The notes beneath the pieces were generated by a model. The model was not told the origin of the DNA. It made no database searches and saw only the letters and a list, made by a program, of their open reading frames with translations. Both the position numbers and the translations under genes were made by a program. Positions 1 through 11,062 of a stretch of 64,000 nucleotides of DNA are shown piece after piece (positions within the stretch are counted from its first letter, which is position 1; the number at the start of each line of letters is the position of its first letter). Location: assembly GCA_023055425.1 (NCBI GenBank), contig JALGPY010000009.1, positions 52,142,616 through 52,206,615 of the forward strand. Direction: 5' to 3'. Source of the DNA: Linanthus parryae. Taxonomy: Eukaryota > Streptophyta > Magnoliopsida > Ericales > Polemoniaceae.

Positions 1-1187
1 AATGGCGCACTGGATTGACCCATCTCCGAGAAGACTACATACACGTTATGTTAAGTCACAAGCGCTTCTCGCGGTGCAATGGTATTGTCATCCTTGGACT
101 TGAAGTCACTAGATATTCTAGTTGTGGATTATTGTGATTTTGGTAGCGTTAAACGCTACACCGTAACTGGGTAGTTATAAAGGCGTGTACCGGATACAAT
201 AAAAAAACAAGCTTAGAGATCGTAGTGGACGTAGATAGAATTTTTCCCTCCCACATAACGAGAGTAAATATCCTAGGCCACTCGAGGGATAGTGCTTATA
301 GAATGTCTGGCCAGACTCAAATAAATCAATATGGGATATTGATGTATTCGCACGAATAAGGCTATTCCCATGGATCGAGAAACTGTGGATTGGATATACG
401 AGTGTGACTTGTATGTCTCGTGTCCAATCCGGATATAGAGACAAAGGGATAAGACAATTACTTGTACAAGGTTTGTCAAGATGACTATTCTATTAGTTGG
501 TAGAATGGATGTTTTGCTAGAAACCGCTCCATATTGGCAAATTGTTGCTACCAACTAAATAGAACCTATGGGGTCACACGCTATATAGAGTTGAACTAGA
601 TTTGAGAATTAATTAATTAATTGGATTAATTGATTAGAAGTATCATTTTGCAATACCTTGCAAACTTAGTAGGACTAATTTGCAAGGAAGGGACTAAACC
701 GAATTCTAGTAGGATTAGAATAGGTTCTTTAGGTAGTTGGCAGGGATTTGGTTGACTATATAAAGGACACTCCTTCCTTCCTTCCCATACTTATGACCTT
801 ATAGATCATAACTTGAGTGGGAGAGAACAAAAAGGAGAGAGCAAGCAAGCAAGAGAGGAGCACCCCCTTACCGCCGCCCGTCCCCGTCGACCCACAAGGA
901 GGCCGAGACCTCCTTGTTTGTCTCGTTTTGCGTGATTCTTCTTCCTCTTCATCATTCCGGGCTAACACAAAGGATTGGGAGGATCTAGGATTCAACTCTA
1001 GGCGTGGATCAACTATAGAGAACGTGACACAATTCGCGTTTGAAGTCATCAAAGGAGAAACCCTAAGGTGTGTTATTGATTTCTTCTCTCACCATCGTTA
1101 TGTCTCTTGACTTGTGATCCTTGGAGGGTATTGCATGGATTATGTTTGTTTGTGTTTCCGTTGCGCATCCATTAATCAAAACCTACA
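1..1187 (+). repeat. copia 5' LTR (truncated by window start)
   Basis: Matches the 3' LTR from about 7074 to 8264 and ends in CA after AAACCTA. It contains a TATA box (TATATAAAGG) near 757 followed by a pyrimidine-rich stretch, the likely transcription start region. The short open frames here are repeated in the 3' LTR and are not genes. Confidence 0.93.
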
Positions 1188-1188
1188 G

Positions 1189-1200
1189 TGGTATCATCAC
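1189..1200 (+). other. primer-binding site of the copia element
   Basis: TGGTATCATCAC starts two bases after the LTR end. It resembles the common plant PBS TGGTATCAGAGC, complementary to initiator-Met tRNA, with changes in its 3' half. Confidence 0.7.
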
Positions 1201-2869
1201 AGGTCGTAGAGAATAAATGTGGTTTATGTGTTACGTTTTGATAGATTTACACATTAAAAATTGTTGTTTATCGCGTAAAACAAGACAAATCAAGCACATG
1301 ATGCAATTTGTCAATAATCTATCATAACAAGATCTAACTTTTGCATTGGATGCATGAATTAGTGAGTTTGAGAAATTTTAGGATCTTAGATCTGGGGTTT
1401 GGGCATCCTTTGGGAAGAAGGAGTTCTTCCCATACAAGGAAACAACCAAACTTGGGCACCAAGCAAGGGAGTTGTTTTGGAAACAACTCCCAAAGGAGGT
1501 TCGGCCCCCCCTAGGGGACCGCCCCTCATTGCTTGCCTCCCAAGCAAGGCTCGGCCTAGGGGCCGGGGCAGTCCTAGCCCGCGGCCTAGCTGCGTGGGCT
1601 AGGGACCGGCCGGCCCAAGGCCTTTGCGGTTCTCTTTTTGGGCCCGGGCAATTCGATTGTTGGGCCCTATGGACCGTTTTAACCCTAGAATATTCTAAAA
1701 TCAATAAAAATTGACCAGCACGTTAAAATTGGATTTTAACTGTTTATGTGCAATTCACATGGTGATTGGATATGGCCTTAGGATGTGGTTTGTTGTGGAT
1801 GTTTAATTTTTGTGGTTTGGTTTACGGCCTGCGAGCTGATCAATTAATTGTAATAATTAGTTAGGGTTTTATGGCCTGCGAGCCATTTTTTTTCTCAACT
1901 TGTGAGATTTATTTTATTTAGTATAGTTGTTAGCTAGTGCTAGATAAAGTAGATTGTTAGCCAAGATTGAAGAAAAGAAGCCCAAAGCCAAAAGGAGCCA
2001 CAAAAGATGGAGCATGGAGCATTCCACATGACTATGAAGGATGGACCAAAAGATGAAGACGCATGGAGATGTGTTTGCTTTTAGGGTTCATAGATAATTC
2101 CATTGGCTTGGAATTATCTTAGTCTAGAAAATGCCATATTCACATCACATTTATTTTTTGTTTTGTGGTTGTTTATTTTATCGTCTTATTATTTTGTGGT
2201 TGGTGTACGGATGATGCATGCAATTATGATAATAAGATAGTTAGACAACCCGGATCTATTATTTAGAGTTGTGCCCAAATTGAAATAGATAGATTAGTTG
2301 ATATTGATCAACAAAACAATTAAAAATTGAATTTAAAATTCCTCAAAATTCAAATATTGTGTTATTGCCTTCTCGTTATTTAAACACTCATTATCATCAT
2401 GATTTATCAAGTTCGTGCGTGCCAAAGCATGGCGACTTGGTTCATAATGATGGAATGTGATGGCACAAGCTAGTAATGTGCAATTGTTTAAGTAAGAGGT
2501 TGAACGCAACTAGGCTATTAATATGATTAAGAAACCTAGAAGCAATCAATTGGGATTATCCATATGGATCGATAAATAAGGAGTTATTTGCCCAATTTAA
2601 CCAAGAGTTGCATAAGGGATGCAACTGGAAATTGTTCCTACCTAAAGTAGTCAAATTATGGGTGATTTGCCAAAGCAAGCTCATAAGGAGATGAAACATA
2701 GATCTTGGCCCACTAGAAAATATAAGGATATTTTCCGCATTGATATCTTGAGGGTTATTAATCCGTAAAAAAATAGTGGGAGCTATATTTGATAAACTAG
2801 CCATTATTGAATATAGTAAAAAATTCACAAATACTAAAACTTGCGTATTTTCCTTTTGTAGAATTCCAA
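1201..2869 (+). other. long untranslated leader of the copia element
   Basis: About 1.67 kb between PBS and gag without a convincing protein. It includes a GC-rich patch at about 1500-1640, unlike the AT-rich surroundings. Open frames on both strands in that patch have no recognisable domain and are treated as chance. Confidence 0.6.
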
Positions 2870-3637
2870 ATGGCAAACAACTCATCGAGTTCACAACATT
2901 CCCTACGATCTGTCCTTGAGAAGGACAAGCTCTCCGGAACCAACTTCCTTGATTGGTACAGAAACTTGAGAATCGTTCTCAAGCAAGAGAAGAAATTGTA
3001 CGCAATAGAGGAGCATGTTCCAGCAGGTCCAGAGAACCAAACACCTGCAGCCCTAAAGGCGTATCAAAAGCGTGTAGATGACGCTAATGATGCGGCCTGC
3101 CTTATGCTATGCACCATAACTTATGAGCTTCAGAAGCAACACGAAAACATGAATGATGTCGAAATGATCGAGCATCTGAAGCAGCTCTTTCAAGAGCAGG
3201 CAAGGGTTGAGAGGTATGAGGTCTCTAAGGCATTGTTCAAGTGTCATCTGGCAGAAGGGAACCCTGTGGGACCCCATGTACTCCGTATGATCGGGTACTT
3301 GGAGAATCTCGCCCGACTAGGGTTCCCGGTCGGCCAAGAGTTGGCAACCGATCTCGTGTTGCAATCGTTGCCCGAGAGTTATGGACAATTCATCATGAAC
3401 TATAACATGAACGAGATCGTGAAACCACTGCCAGATTTTCTCAATAGGTTGAGGACAGCCGAACAAAGCATCAACAAGCGTAAGGGCAAGGCCATTATGA
3501 TGGTGCAGAAAGGAAAGGGCAAAAGGTTTGCCTCATCCTCCAAGGGCAAAAGCAAGTCAGTTGTCAAGTCCAAGGAACCTGCCCTTAAGCCTGTTGGTGG
3601 CATTGCCAAAGGTGTGACTAAAGGTGAGTGCCACTAG
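2870..3637 (+). pseudogene. copia gag, ended early by a stop in the zinc knuckle
   Basis: The first good ATG is at 2870 (protein starts MANNSSSSQHSL). The segment around residues 18-45 (KLSGTNFLDWYRNLRIVL) is the typical start of a plant copia capsid domain. A lysine-rich tail leads to a CCHC knuckle, but a TAG at 3635-3637 falls directly after its first Cys-His. The remaining knuckle residues (CSQSEHWRRNC) follow in the same frame, so one nonsense change separates gag from pol. The product would have capsid but no nucleic-acid-binding knuckle. The frame is open upstream to 2807, but 2870 fits the family start. Confidence 0.9.
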
Positions 3638-4150
3638 TGCAGTCAGTCTGAACACTGGAGGAGGAACTGCCCAAAATATGTGGAGGACAAGAGGCTTGGA
3701 ATAGTGATTCCACCACCACCAGGTATTTTTGTTGTAGATGTCAATTTAACTGTCTCTACATCATGGGTATTAGATACTGGATGTGGATCTCACATTTTTC
3801 GAAATGTGCAGGATCTAAAGAGAAGTAGAAGATTGGCTAAAGGGGAGATAGATTTGCGCGTTGGGAATGGAGCAAAAGTTGCTGCGTTGGCCGTGGGCAT
3901 GTGCGAGCTATCTCTGCCTTCAGGATTAGTTTTAGAATTAAATAATTGCTATTTTGTGCCTGCTATGAGCAGAAACATTATTTATATTTCTTGTTTTGAC
4001 AAGGAAGGTTTTATTACTTCAATAAAGAACAATTGTTGTTCCTTTTATTTGAATAATATTCACTATTTTAGTGCGCAGTTATTTAATGAACTGTATGTCC
4101 TTGATCTAAGCAATCCTGTCTACAACATTAATACCAAGAGGATAAAATAA
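3638..4150 (+). pseudogene. copia protease and start of the GAG-pre-integrase region
   Basis: Same frame as gag. The aspartic protease motif appears as VLDTGCGSHI near 3768; family members carry D-S/T-G at this place. The frame ends at TAA 4148-4150. The next conserved motif, WHCRLGH, resumes in the +1 frame from about 4149, so a small indel near 4142-4151 breaks the polyprotein here. Confidence 0.85.
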
Positions 4151-6818
4151 TGATTTAAATCCTGCTTACTTATGGCACTGTCGTTTAGGCCACATAAACG
4201 AGAAACGTGTATCTAGACTCCATAAGGATGGACTACTAGACTCATTTGATTTTGAATCATATGAGACATGTGAGGCTTGTTTATTGGGAAAAATGACAAA
4301 GTCCACTTTCAATAAGAAAGGCGAGAGGACTAGTGAGCAATTGGCGCTCATACATACTGATGTGTGTGGACCATTTGCCACGCCTGCCAGGGGTGGTTAT
4401 GTCTACTTCATTATATTTACTGATGATTACAGTAGATATGAATTTGTGTACCTCATGAGGGCCAAATCCGAATCATTTGAAGTGTTCAAAGAATTCAAGA
4501 ATGAAGTAGAGAAGCAACTTGGCAAAAGTATCAAGGCTCTACGATCGGATCATGGAGGAGAATACTTGAGCCAAGAGTTTGACGATTATCTTAGAGAGTG
4601 TGGGATCGTGTCCCAACTCACTCCACCCGGAATGCCACAATGGAATGGCGTGTCTGAGAGGAGGAATCGAACCCTATTGGATATGGTTCGATCTATGATG
4701 TGTCAAACCGATCTTCCATTATCATTTTGGGGCCACGCTCTATTAAGTGCAACTTTCACCATTAACTGTGTTCCATCTAAATCAGTCATGAAGACACCAC
4801 ATGAGATGTGGAGTGGGAGGCGTCCCACACTGTCGTTCATGAGGATTTGGGGCTGCGATGTCTATGTAAAACGTTTACAATCAGACAAGCTAGGGCCAAA
4901 GTCGGATAAGTGTAAGTTTGTGGGATACCCTAAGGAAACTAAGGGTTACTACTTCTACAATCCAACCGAGAACAAAGTGTTTGTTGCTCGGACCGGCGTG
5001 TTTCTAGAAAGAGAGTTTGTCTCTAAAGAAGCGAGTGGGAGGACTGTAGAACTTGAAGAAATTCAAGAACCACAAATCACTGAACCGATTATGGAACATG
5101 AACAGGAACCACAAACAGTAGTGGAGCAGCCTGTTCAGGTAACACAAGAGCTTCGTAGATCTAGTAGAGTGCGCCAGGAACCCGAGAGGTATGGACTTCT
5201 CGTGACCAATTCCGGTGACACGATGCTCATAGATGATGAGCCTACTACCTATGAAGAGGCCATGAAAGGCCCAGACTCTCAGAAATGGCTAGAAGCCATG
5301 AGATCCGAGATGGAATCCATGTATACCAACAAAGTATGGAATTTGGTGGAACCACCCGAAGGGGCGCGTCCCATAGGGTGCAAGTGGGTCTTCAAGAAGA
5401 AGATCGACATGGATGGTAATGTGATTACCTATAAGGGCCGATTGGTGGCTAAAGGATTCAGACAGATTCATGGTATTGACTATGATGAAACCTTTTCACC
5501 AGTCGCTATGACCAAATTCATCCGAATCTTACTTGCGATTGCAGCATACCATGACTATGAGATTTGGCAGATGGATGTCAAAATAGCATTCCTTTATGGG
5601 AATCTCCTCGAGGACGTGTATATGATACAGCCGGAGGGTTTTGAGGGTCCAAAGCAAGCCAACAAAGTCTGTAAGCTGCAACGATCCATTTATGGATTGA
5701 AGCAAGCTTCTAGGAGTTGGAATCGACGTTTTGATGAAGTAGTCAAAGAGTTTGGCTTCGTCAGAAACAAAGATGAGTCTTGTGTCTACAAGAAGGTTAG
5801 TGGGAGCTCTGTACCTTTTCTGGTCTTGTATGTGGATGACATACTACTCATTGGAAACGACATTCCCATGCTGCAATCTGTTAAAGATTGGCTAGGGAAG
5901 TGTTTCTCATTGAAGGACTTAGGGGAAGCAACCTATATACTGGGTATAAAGATCTATAGAGATGGATTTAAGAGACTGCTAGGCCTAAGTCAGAGTACAT
6001 ATATTGACAAGGTGTTGAAACGGTTCAACATGCAAGATTCCAAGAAGGGATTCTTGCCCATGTCACATCGAATCACTTTTTCGAAGAGTGGTTGTCCTTC
6101 CAATGAGATTGAGAAGGAACGCATGAGTAGAATACCCTATGCCTCGGCCATAGGATCTATCATGTACGCCATGTTATGTACTATACCAGATGTGTCATAT
6201 GCCTTGAGTATGACAAGCAGATACCAATCAAATCCAGGTGAGAGTCACTGGATTGCAGTCAAGAACATCCTAAAGTACTTGAGAAGAACTAAGGATTCTT
6301 TCTTGATATTTGGCGGTGAGGAAGAGTTGCGTATAAGGGGTTACACTGATGCAAGCTTCCAAACTGACAGAGATGACTTTAGATCACAGTCAGGATATGT
6401 GTTTTGCCTGAATGGAGCAGCGGTGAGTTGGAAAAGTTCCAAGCAAGAGACGGTGGCTGATTCTACAACAGAGGCTGAGTACATTGCAGCAAATGGCGCA
6501 GCAAAGGAAGCTGTTTGGATCAGAAAGTTTGTTTCTGAACTTGGTGTGGTTCCTAGCATTGCAGATCCAGTTGAGTTGTACTGTGACAACACTGGGGCGA
6601 TCGCGCAATCGAAGGAACGCAGGTCGCACCAGAAATCCAAGCACGTGCTCAGGAAGTTCCATCTGATTCGAGATATTATCGATAGAGGAGACGTTCGGAT
6701 ATGCAAGATTCCTACAGATGAGAATCTGTCATACCCGCTTACAAAGACGCTTGCGCAGTGGAAGCATGAAGGGCACACTAGGAGTATGGGCATACGAGAT
6801 GCGCCAGATTGGCTCTAG
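4149..6818 (+). pseudogene. copia pol: integrase, reverse transcriptase, RNase H
   Basis: Open frame of about 890 codons after the frameshift. In order it shows the integrase zinc domain (WHCRLGH ... CEACLLGK), the DDE core (LIHTDVCGPF, LRSDHGGEY, NGVSERRNRT), a C-terminal integrase region, reverse transcriptase with YVDDILLIGND near 5830-5862, and RNase H with GYTDASFQTD, TEAEYIAA and the C-terminal segment around KHVLRKFHLI. Catalytic residues look intact. Copia pol is normally made as one Gag-Pol polyprotein; here the upstream stop and frameshift uncouple it, so expression is doubtful. Confidence 0.93.
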
Positions 6819-6832
6819 TGCAAGTGGGAGAC
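6818..6832 (+). other. polypurine tract of the copia element
   Basis: GTGCAAGTGGGAGAC lies between the pol stop and the TGTTGG start of the 3' LTR, the expected place for plus-strand priming. Confidence 0.75.
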
Positions 6833-8264
6833 TGTTGGAACAGATGCCCTAGAGGCAATCTAGTTTAGTATGAATTTATTTGTGGCTAGAAAATTCATTT
6901 TATTATTTATTGGATATTTAATATAATGAAGTCCTTAGATTTACAATTGTGTTGTTTATCTTAAATATCCCTAGTCCAGTATAATGATTAATGGGACAAT
7001 CATATATAGACTAATATAGGGTTGGATTGATATGGAGATATCATGATTCAACACATAGGTGTGCATTAAGGGTAATGGCGCACTGGATTTACCCATCTCC
7101 GAGAAGACTACATACACGTTATGTTAAGTCACAAGCGCTTCTCGTGGTGCAATGGTATTGTCATCCTTAGACTTTAAGTCACTAGATATTCTAGTTGTGG
7201 ATTATTGTAATTTTTGTAGCGTTAAACGCTACACCGTAACTGGGTAGTTATAAAGGCATGTACCGGATACAATAAAAAAACAAGCTTAGAGATCGTAGTG
7301 GACGTAGATAGAATTTGTCCCTCCCACATAACGGAAGCAAATATCCTAGGCCACTCGAGGGATAGTGCTTATAGAATGTCTGGCCAGACTCAAATAAATC
7401 AATATGGGATATTGATGTTATTCGCACGAATAAAGCTATTCCCATGGATCGAGAAACTGTGGATTGGATATACGAGTGTGACTTGTATGTCTCGTGTCCA
7501 ATCCGGATATAGAGACAAAGGGATGAGACAATTACTTGTACAAGGTTTGTCAAGATGACTATTCTATTAGTTGGCTAGAATGGATGTTTTGCTAGAAACC
7601 GCTCCATATTAGCAAATTGTTGCTACCAACTTGATAGAACCTATGGGGTCACACGCTATATAGAGTTGAACTAGATTTGGGAATTAATTAATTGGATTAA
7701 TTAATTAGAAGGATCACTTTTCAATACCTTGCAAACTTAGTAGGACTAATTTGCAAGGAATGGACTAAACCGAATTCTCGTAGGACTAGAATAGGTCCTT
7801 TAGGTAGTTGGCAAGGATTTGTTGGACTATATAAAGGACACCCCTTCCTTCCTTCCCATACTTATGACCTTATTGATCATAACTTGAGTGGGAGAGAACA
7901 AAAAGGAGAGAGCAAGCAAGCAAGAGAGGAGCCGCCGCCCCCCTTGCCGCCGCCCGTCCCCGTCGACCCACAAGGGGGCCGAGACCTCCTTGTTTGTCTC
8001 GTTTTGCGTGATTATTCTTCCTCTTTCTCATTCCGGGCTAGCACAAAGGATTGGGAGGATCTAGGATTCAACTCTAAGCGTGGATCAACTATAGAGAACG
8101 TGACACAATTCGCGTTTGAAGTCATCAAAGGAGAAACCCTAAGGTGTGTTATTGATTTCTTCTCTTACCATCGTTATGTCTCTTGACTTGTGATCCTTGG
8201 AGGGTATTGCATGGATTATGTTTGTTTGTGTTTCCGTTGCGCATCCATGAATCAAAACCCTACA
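6833..8264 (+). repeat. copia 3' LTR, complete (1432 bp)
   Basis: Begins TGTTGGAACAGATG and ends CCCTACA. From about 7074 it repeats positions 1-1187. A TATA box (CTATATAAAGG) lies near 7830. The flanking AGCAC could be the right target-site duplication, but the left one is outside the window. Confidence 0.94.
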
Positions 8265-8589
8265 AGCACAACTATTAAGAAAGTTGTACCAATGATATTT
8301 TACTTCAACCATCTTTTATAATTCATTTATCCCTCCCTCTCCTCTCTATGTCTATCTTTCTCCCTCTCAGTCTCAATAACAACAAATTATCATCAACTTA
8401 TCATAATCAAGAACGACAAGGCATGTCCAACAAAAATTTAGAACATATATGCACAAATTCCTGATCCATCGCAGAAGATCTAAATAAAAAAACCGACCTG
8501 AAAATTACATATCTGAGACGGGAGTGCATAATTTTTTAGAGAAGAAGAAGAAGACGCCAGTGCAGCATCCTTCTCCTCCATCAACGACT
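8265..8589. other. intergenic, no gene seen
   Basis: AT- and CT-rich DNA between the copia 3' LTR and a LINE fragment. I see no coding signal or named repeat. Confidence 0.5.
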
Positions 8590-9490
8590 GTCAAATCCCT
8601 CTTCTTATGTCTCTTCACTCCAGTAGTGTTGATAGAAACCCCCTTGAAAGCCATCCATGTCTGAAGCTTTCCATTTTTCAAGTTGGAATGTTGCTTCTTT
8701 GACCTCTGCTACTGTAGGAAGCCTTGTGAGATCATTGTCCATTTATTCGGTAATACAACGAGTCAACCAGTCAATGGATTGAAAGATATTATTCTTGTCA
8801 TGGCCTCTATAGATATTATTGAAGATACTATTCAACTCCTTCATTTCACCTTCTCCCTTTGTCCAACTTCCATCACTTTTCTTGAGCTGCCTTATCTTAT
8901 TTATGTGTGTTCATTGAATCATTGAGGTATGGATGAAATACTTAAGAGTTTTTGACTCCCAGCGGAATCTACATTGTTCTTACTCTTTGTTTCGAATAAC
9001 ACTCATTCCTATCCCACAAAACCTCTAAGTTGGCCAGGAGTCTTCTTCTTTCTTGCTCATCATGCCTATAACTTTACTACCTCTTTTTGAGCTGCTTGTG
9101 AATTTCAATCTTCTTTCTTGAGTTACCAAATATTGTTCTTCTCCATTCATTCAATCTATGCCCAATATTAATTTCCAAGCCCAGTTTGAACATGCTTGAT
9201 GATTGAGTTCTGTTTCTCCACTGCTGACTTATAAGATCAGTGCACTCGTGTGAAGTTAGCCGAGCTTCTTCAAATCTACAAATCGTTTGTTGTCTTTCAA
9301 TGATCTGTTCTGTATCAAGGGACAATGATCAGATCCGATATCTAGTTCATGTAAGAGAACAACATTAGGATGAGAGATAGCCCAATCAACAAAGCCTTGT
9401 CAATTCTTTCATTCACTAAGTTGACACTTATGTGATTGCACTATGTGAATGATGGTCCTTCAAAGCTCATTTCTAACAGTCGGCGTTCAT
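8590..9490 (-). pseudogene. decayed LINE ORF2 fragment (endonuclease end, linker, RT start)
   Basis: Read on the minus strand from 9490 downward, pieces in shifting frames match plant LINE ORF2. First comes the end of the endonuclease (FEGPSFTW, then NERIDKAL and IGSDH), then the linker (WRRTIFGNSRKKIE within 9077-9325), then the approach to the RT (KKSDGSWTKGEGE, EVKEATFQLEKWKA, GFYQHYW near 8600). Several stops and frameshifts are present. It is a separate insertion from the large LINE further right. The order and motifs are convincing; exact ends are not. Confidence 0.75.
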
Positions 9491-9657
9491 TAATTTTGCT
9501 TATAAATCTTTGTATTCTCTAGTTTTTAGCTTGCGCACACCTGACCTTTTTTTAGACTTACCTATTTTCGTCTACAAGGTTGGACCTCATGCATGCAAGA
9601 CTTCTAAACACTCTATCACTTGAGCAAACACCCATTTGCCACACTTGACCTTAGGCC
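9483..9657 (+). repeat. copy 1 of a duplicated about 175-bp segment
   Basis: Shares long stretches with 10255-10431, such as TAGCTTG-GCACACCTGAC, TCTATCACTTGAG and CACCCATTTGCCACAC. The second copy contains GGTTCGAATCC, a good match to a tRNA B box, so this may be an old tRNA-related SINE-like repeat; that is inference. Confidence 0.55.
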
Positions 9658-10254
9658 TCGTTTGGGTAGCGGATAAGATACAACGGATATGGTTATGCTG
9701 GGATACGAGGTAGGATATGTATGTTGTCGGTTAAGTGCTGATATGATATGCTCGCTCACTGTGTTATGGGTGCTGCTGGTTATGAGGCAGGATAAGAAGC
9801 ATGATATGAATTACTATGTTTGGGTGGTGCGGGATAAGAAGAAGGATGTGTCCAAATGACTATAATACCCTCGGTGCAATGATTTTTTTTTTATAAAACT
9901 ACTCGTATTGTAAATTCATGCATGAATTGTATAAGTTGTTTGTAAATAACAATGTCTTGCTAGAGAATACTCGTTTTGCTTCAAAAATATTAAGTAACTA
10001 ATTGTCGTCATATATTGGAGTAATTTAATTTAATATTAATATTCTACTTCGCTCTGTATTAGTGAGCTACAATTTGGGAATACTTGGTCAATTGGCCACT
10101 TTTGAAATGCATGATGACTTTAAACACTGTAAGCTTCCTTCTGTTTTGATTCTTTCTTTTATTCTGAAAGACTAAGCTGCATCCGATTTATTATTTCACA
10201 TATGCGGTCATGGTTGTAATTATTCCTATTGTAATTTTACATATTTAACAAAGC
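9658..10254. mobile_element. possible non-autonomous insertion between the two duplicated segments
   Basis: Starts GGCCTCGTTTGGGTAGCGG, a start style common in plant non-autonomous DNA elements, and a related phrase recurs near 9819 (TGTTTGGGTGGTGCGGG). No matching inverted end or clear target duplication was found, so class and borders are uncertain. No coding potential. Confidence 0.3.
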
Positions 10255-10431
10255 AATTAGTGCTTTGCTTAGAATCTCGTATTTTCCCGCTCTTAGCTTG
10301 TGCACACCTGACATTTTGTTTGACTTACCTGTTTATCGTCTACAGGGTTCGAATCCAAAACCTAATGCAGGGACTTTTAACCGCTCTATCACTTGAGATG
10401 GCACCCATTTGCCACACCTGCTGACCTTTGA
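10255..10431 (+). repeat. copy 2 of the duplicated segment, with B-box-like motif
   Basis: Partner of 9483-9657. Contains GGTTCGAATCC near 10347-10357. It ends just before the SUMO promoter. Confidence 0.5.
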
Positions 10432-10460
10432 AAGAGAGGGGGGAGGGAGGACATGTGATG

Positions 10461-10550
10461 TTGGGCCGAGTCCAAAACAAAGCCCACCAATAAAAGCCCA
10501 ACCCCACCAAACCTCACCCACGAAACACGATACGTCTTCTTATATACCCC
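10461..10550 (+). promoter_or_regulatory. SUMO gene core promoter
   Basis: Three site II-type TGGGCY elements occur within 40 bp: TTGGGCCG at 10461, AGCCCACC at 10481 and AAGCCCA at 10494 (the last two in reverse). A TATA-like TTATATACCCC lies at 10540. Site II elements are typical of broadly expressed, growth-linked plant genes, which fits SUMO. The transcription start would be about 30 bp after the TATA, leaving a leader of about 100 bases. Confidence 0.6.
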
Positions 10551-10673
10551 TATGGAAGGGTTTGGTAGAACACCACCATCTTGTGTTGTGCCCTTTTGCC
10601 CTCCTCACAGTTCCGGCTCCGATCAGTGCATGCAACAGAGAACTCCGATCAGGAACTAGAGAGCCCCCCAGAA

Positions 10674-11022
10674 ATGTCAGGCGTCGGAAGCCAGCCCCCG
10701 GCAGAGGAAGACAAGAAGCCCGGTGACGGAGCTGCCCACATCAACCTCAAGGTCAAGGGTCAGGTTCGTTCTCCTATAACCCTCACTCTAATAAGCACCG
10801 ATTACTCTTAAATCTTGTGTTTTCTTGGTGGGTTTTGATAGTTTTCGCTCGATTCACAACGATTTGAACCGCTTTTGTTGGATGTCTTCTCGTGTTTGGA
10901 GGATTCGGGTGTTGTGTTGAATGGGTCGGTTTCTGATCTATGTTTGTGCAAATGGTTAGTTGGTTGTAGATGATTTTGACAAATGAGTGCAAGCATGATA
11001 ATTTTGTTTGTTGTTTCCTTCT

Positions 11023-11062
<40 letters not shown>

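Larger units (their letters stand above)
1..8264 (+). mobile_element. Ty1/copia LTR retrotransposon, 5' end outside the window
   Basis: Two long direct repeats (1-1187 and 6833-8264) flank a region coding in the order gag, protease, integrase, reverse transcriptase, RNase H, which is the Ty1/copia order. A primer-binding site follows the left LTR and a purine tract precedes the right one. Position 1 aligns to about 7074 in the 3' LTR, so roughly 240 bp of the 5' LTR and the left target-site duplication lie outside the window. The coding region is broken by a stop in the gag zinc knuckle and a frameshift before the integrase, so this copy is not autonomous. By eye the LTRs differ at a few percent of sites. 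The lineage within copia is not resolved. Confidence 0.95.

Noticed and set aside
817..1110. Open frame in the copia LTR (and its copy at 7884-8186)
   Set aside because: Present in both LTRs, no domain, low-complexity Ser/Glu content; LTR sequence read by chance.
1378..1714. Overlapping open frames on both strands in the GC-rich copia leader
   Set aside because: Three frames are open at once because of GC-rich composition; no domain.
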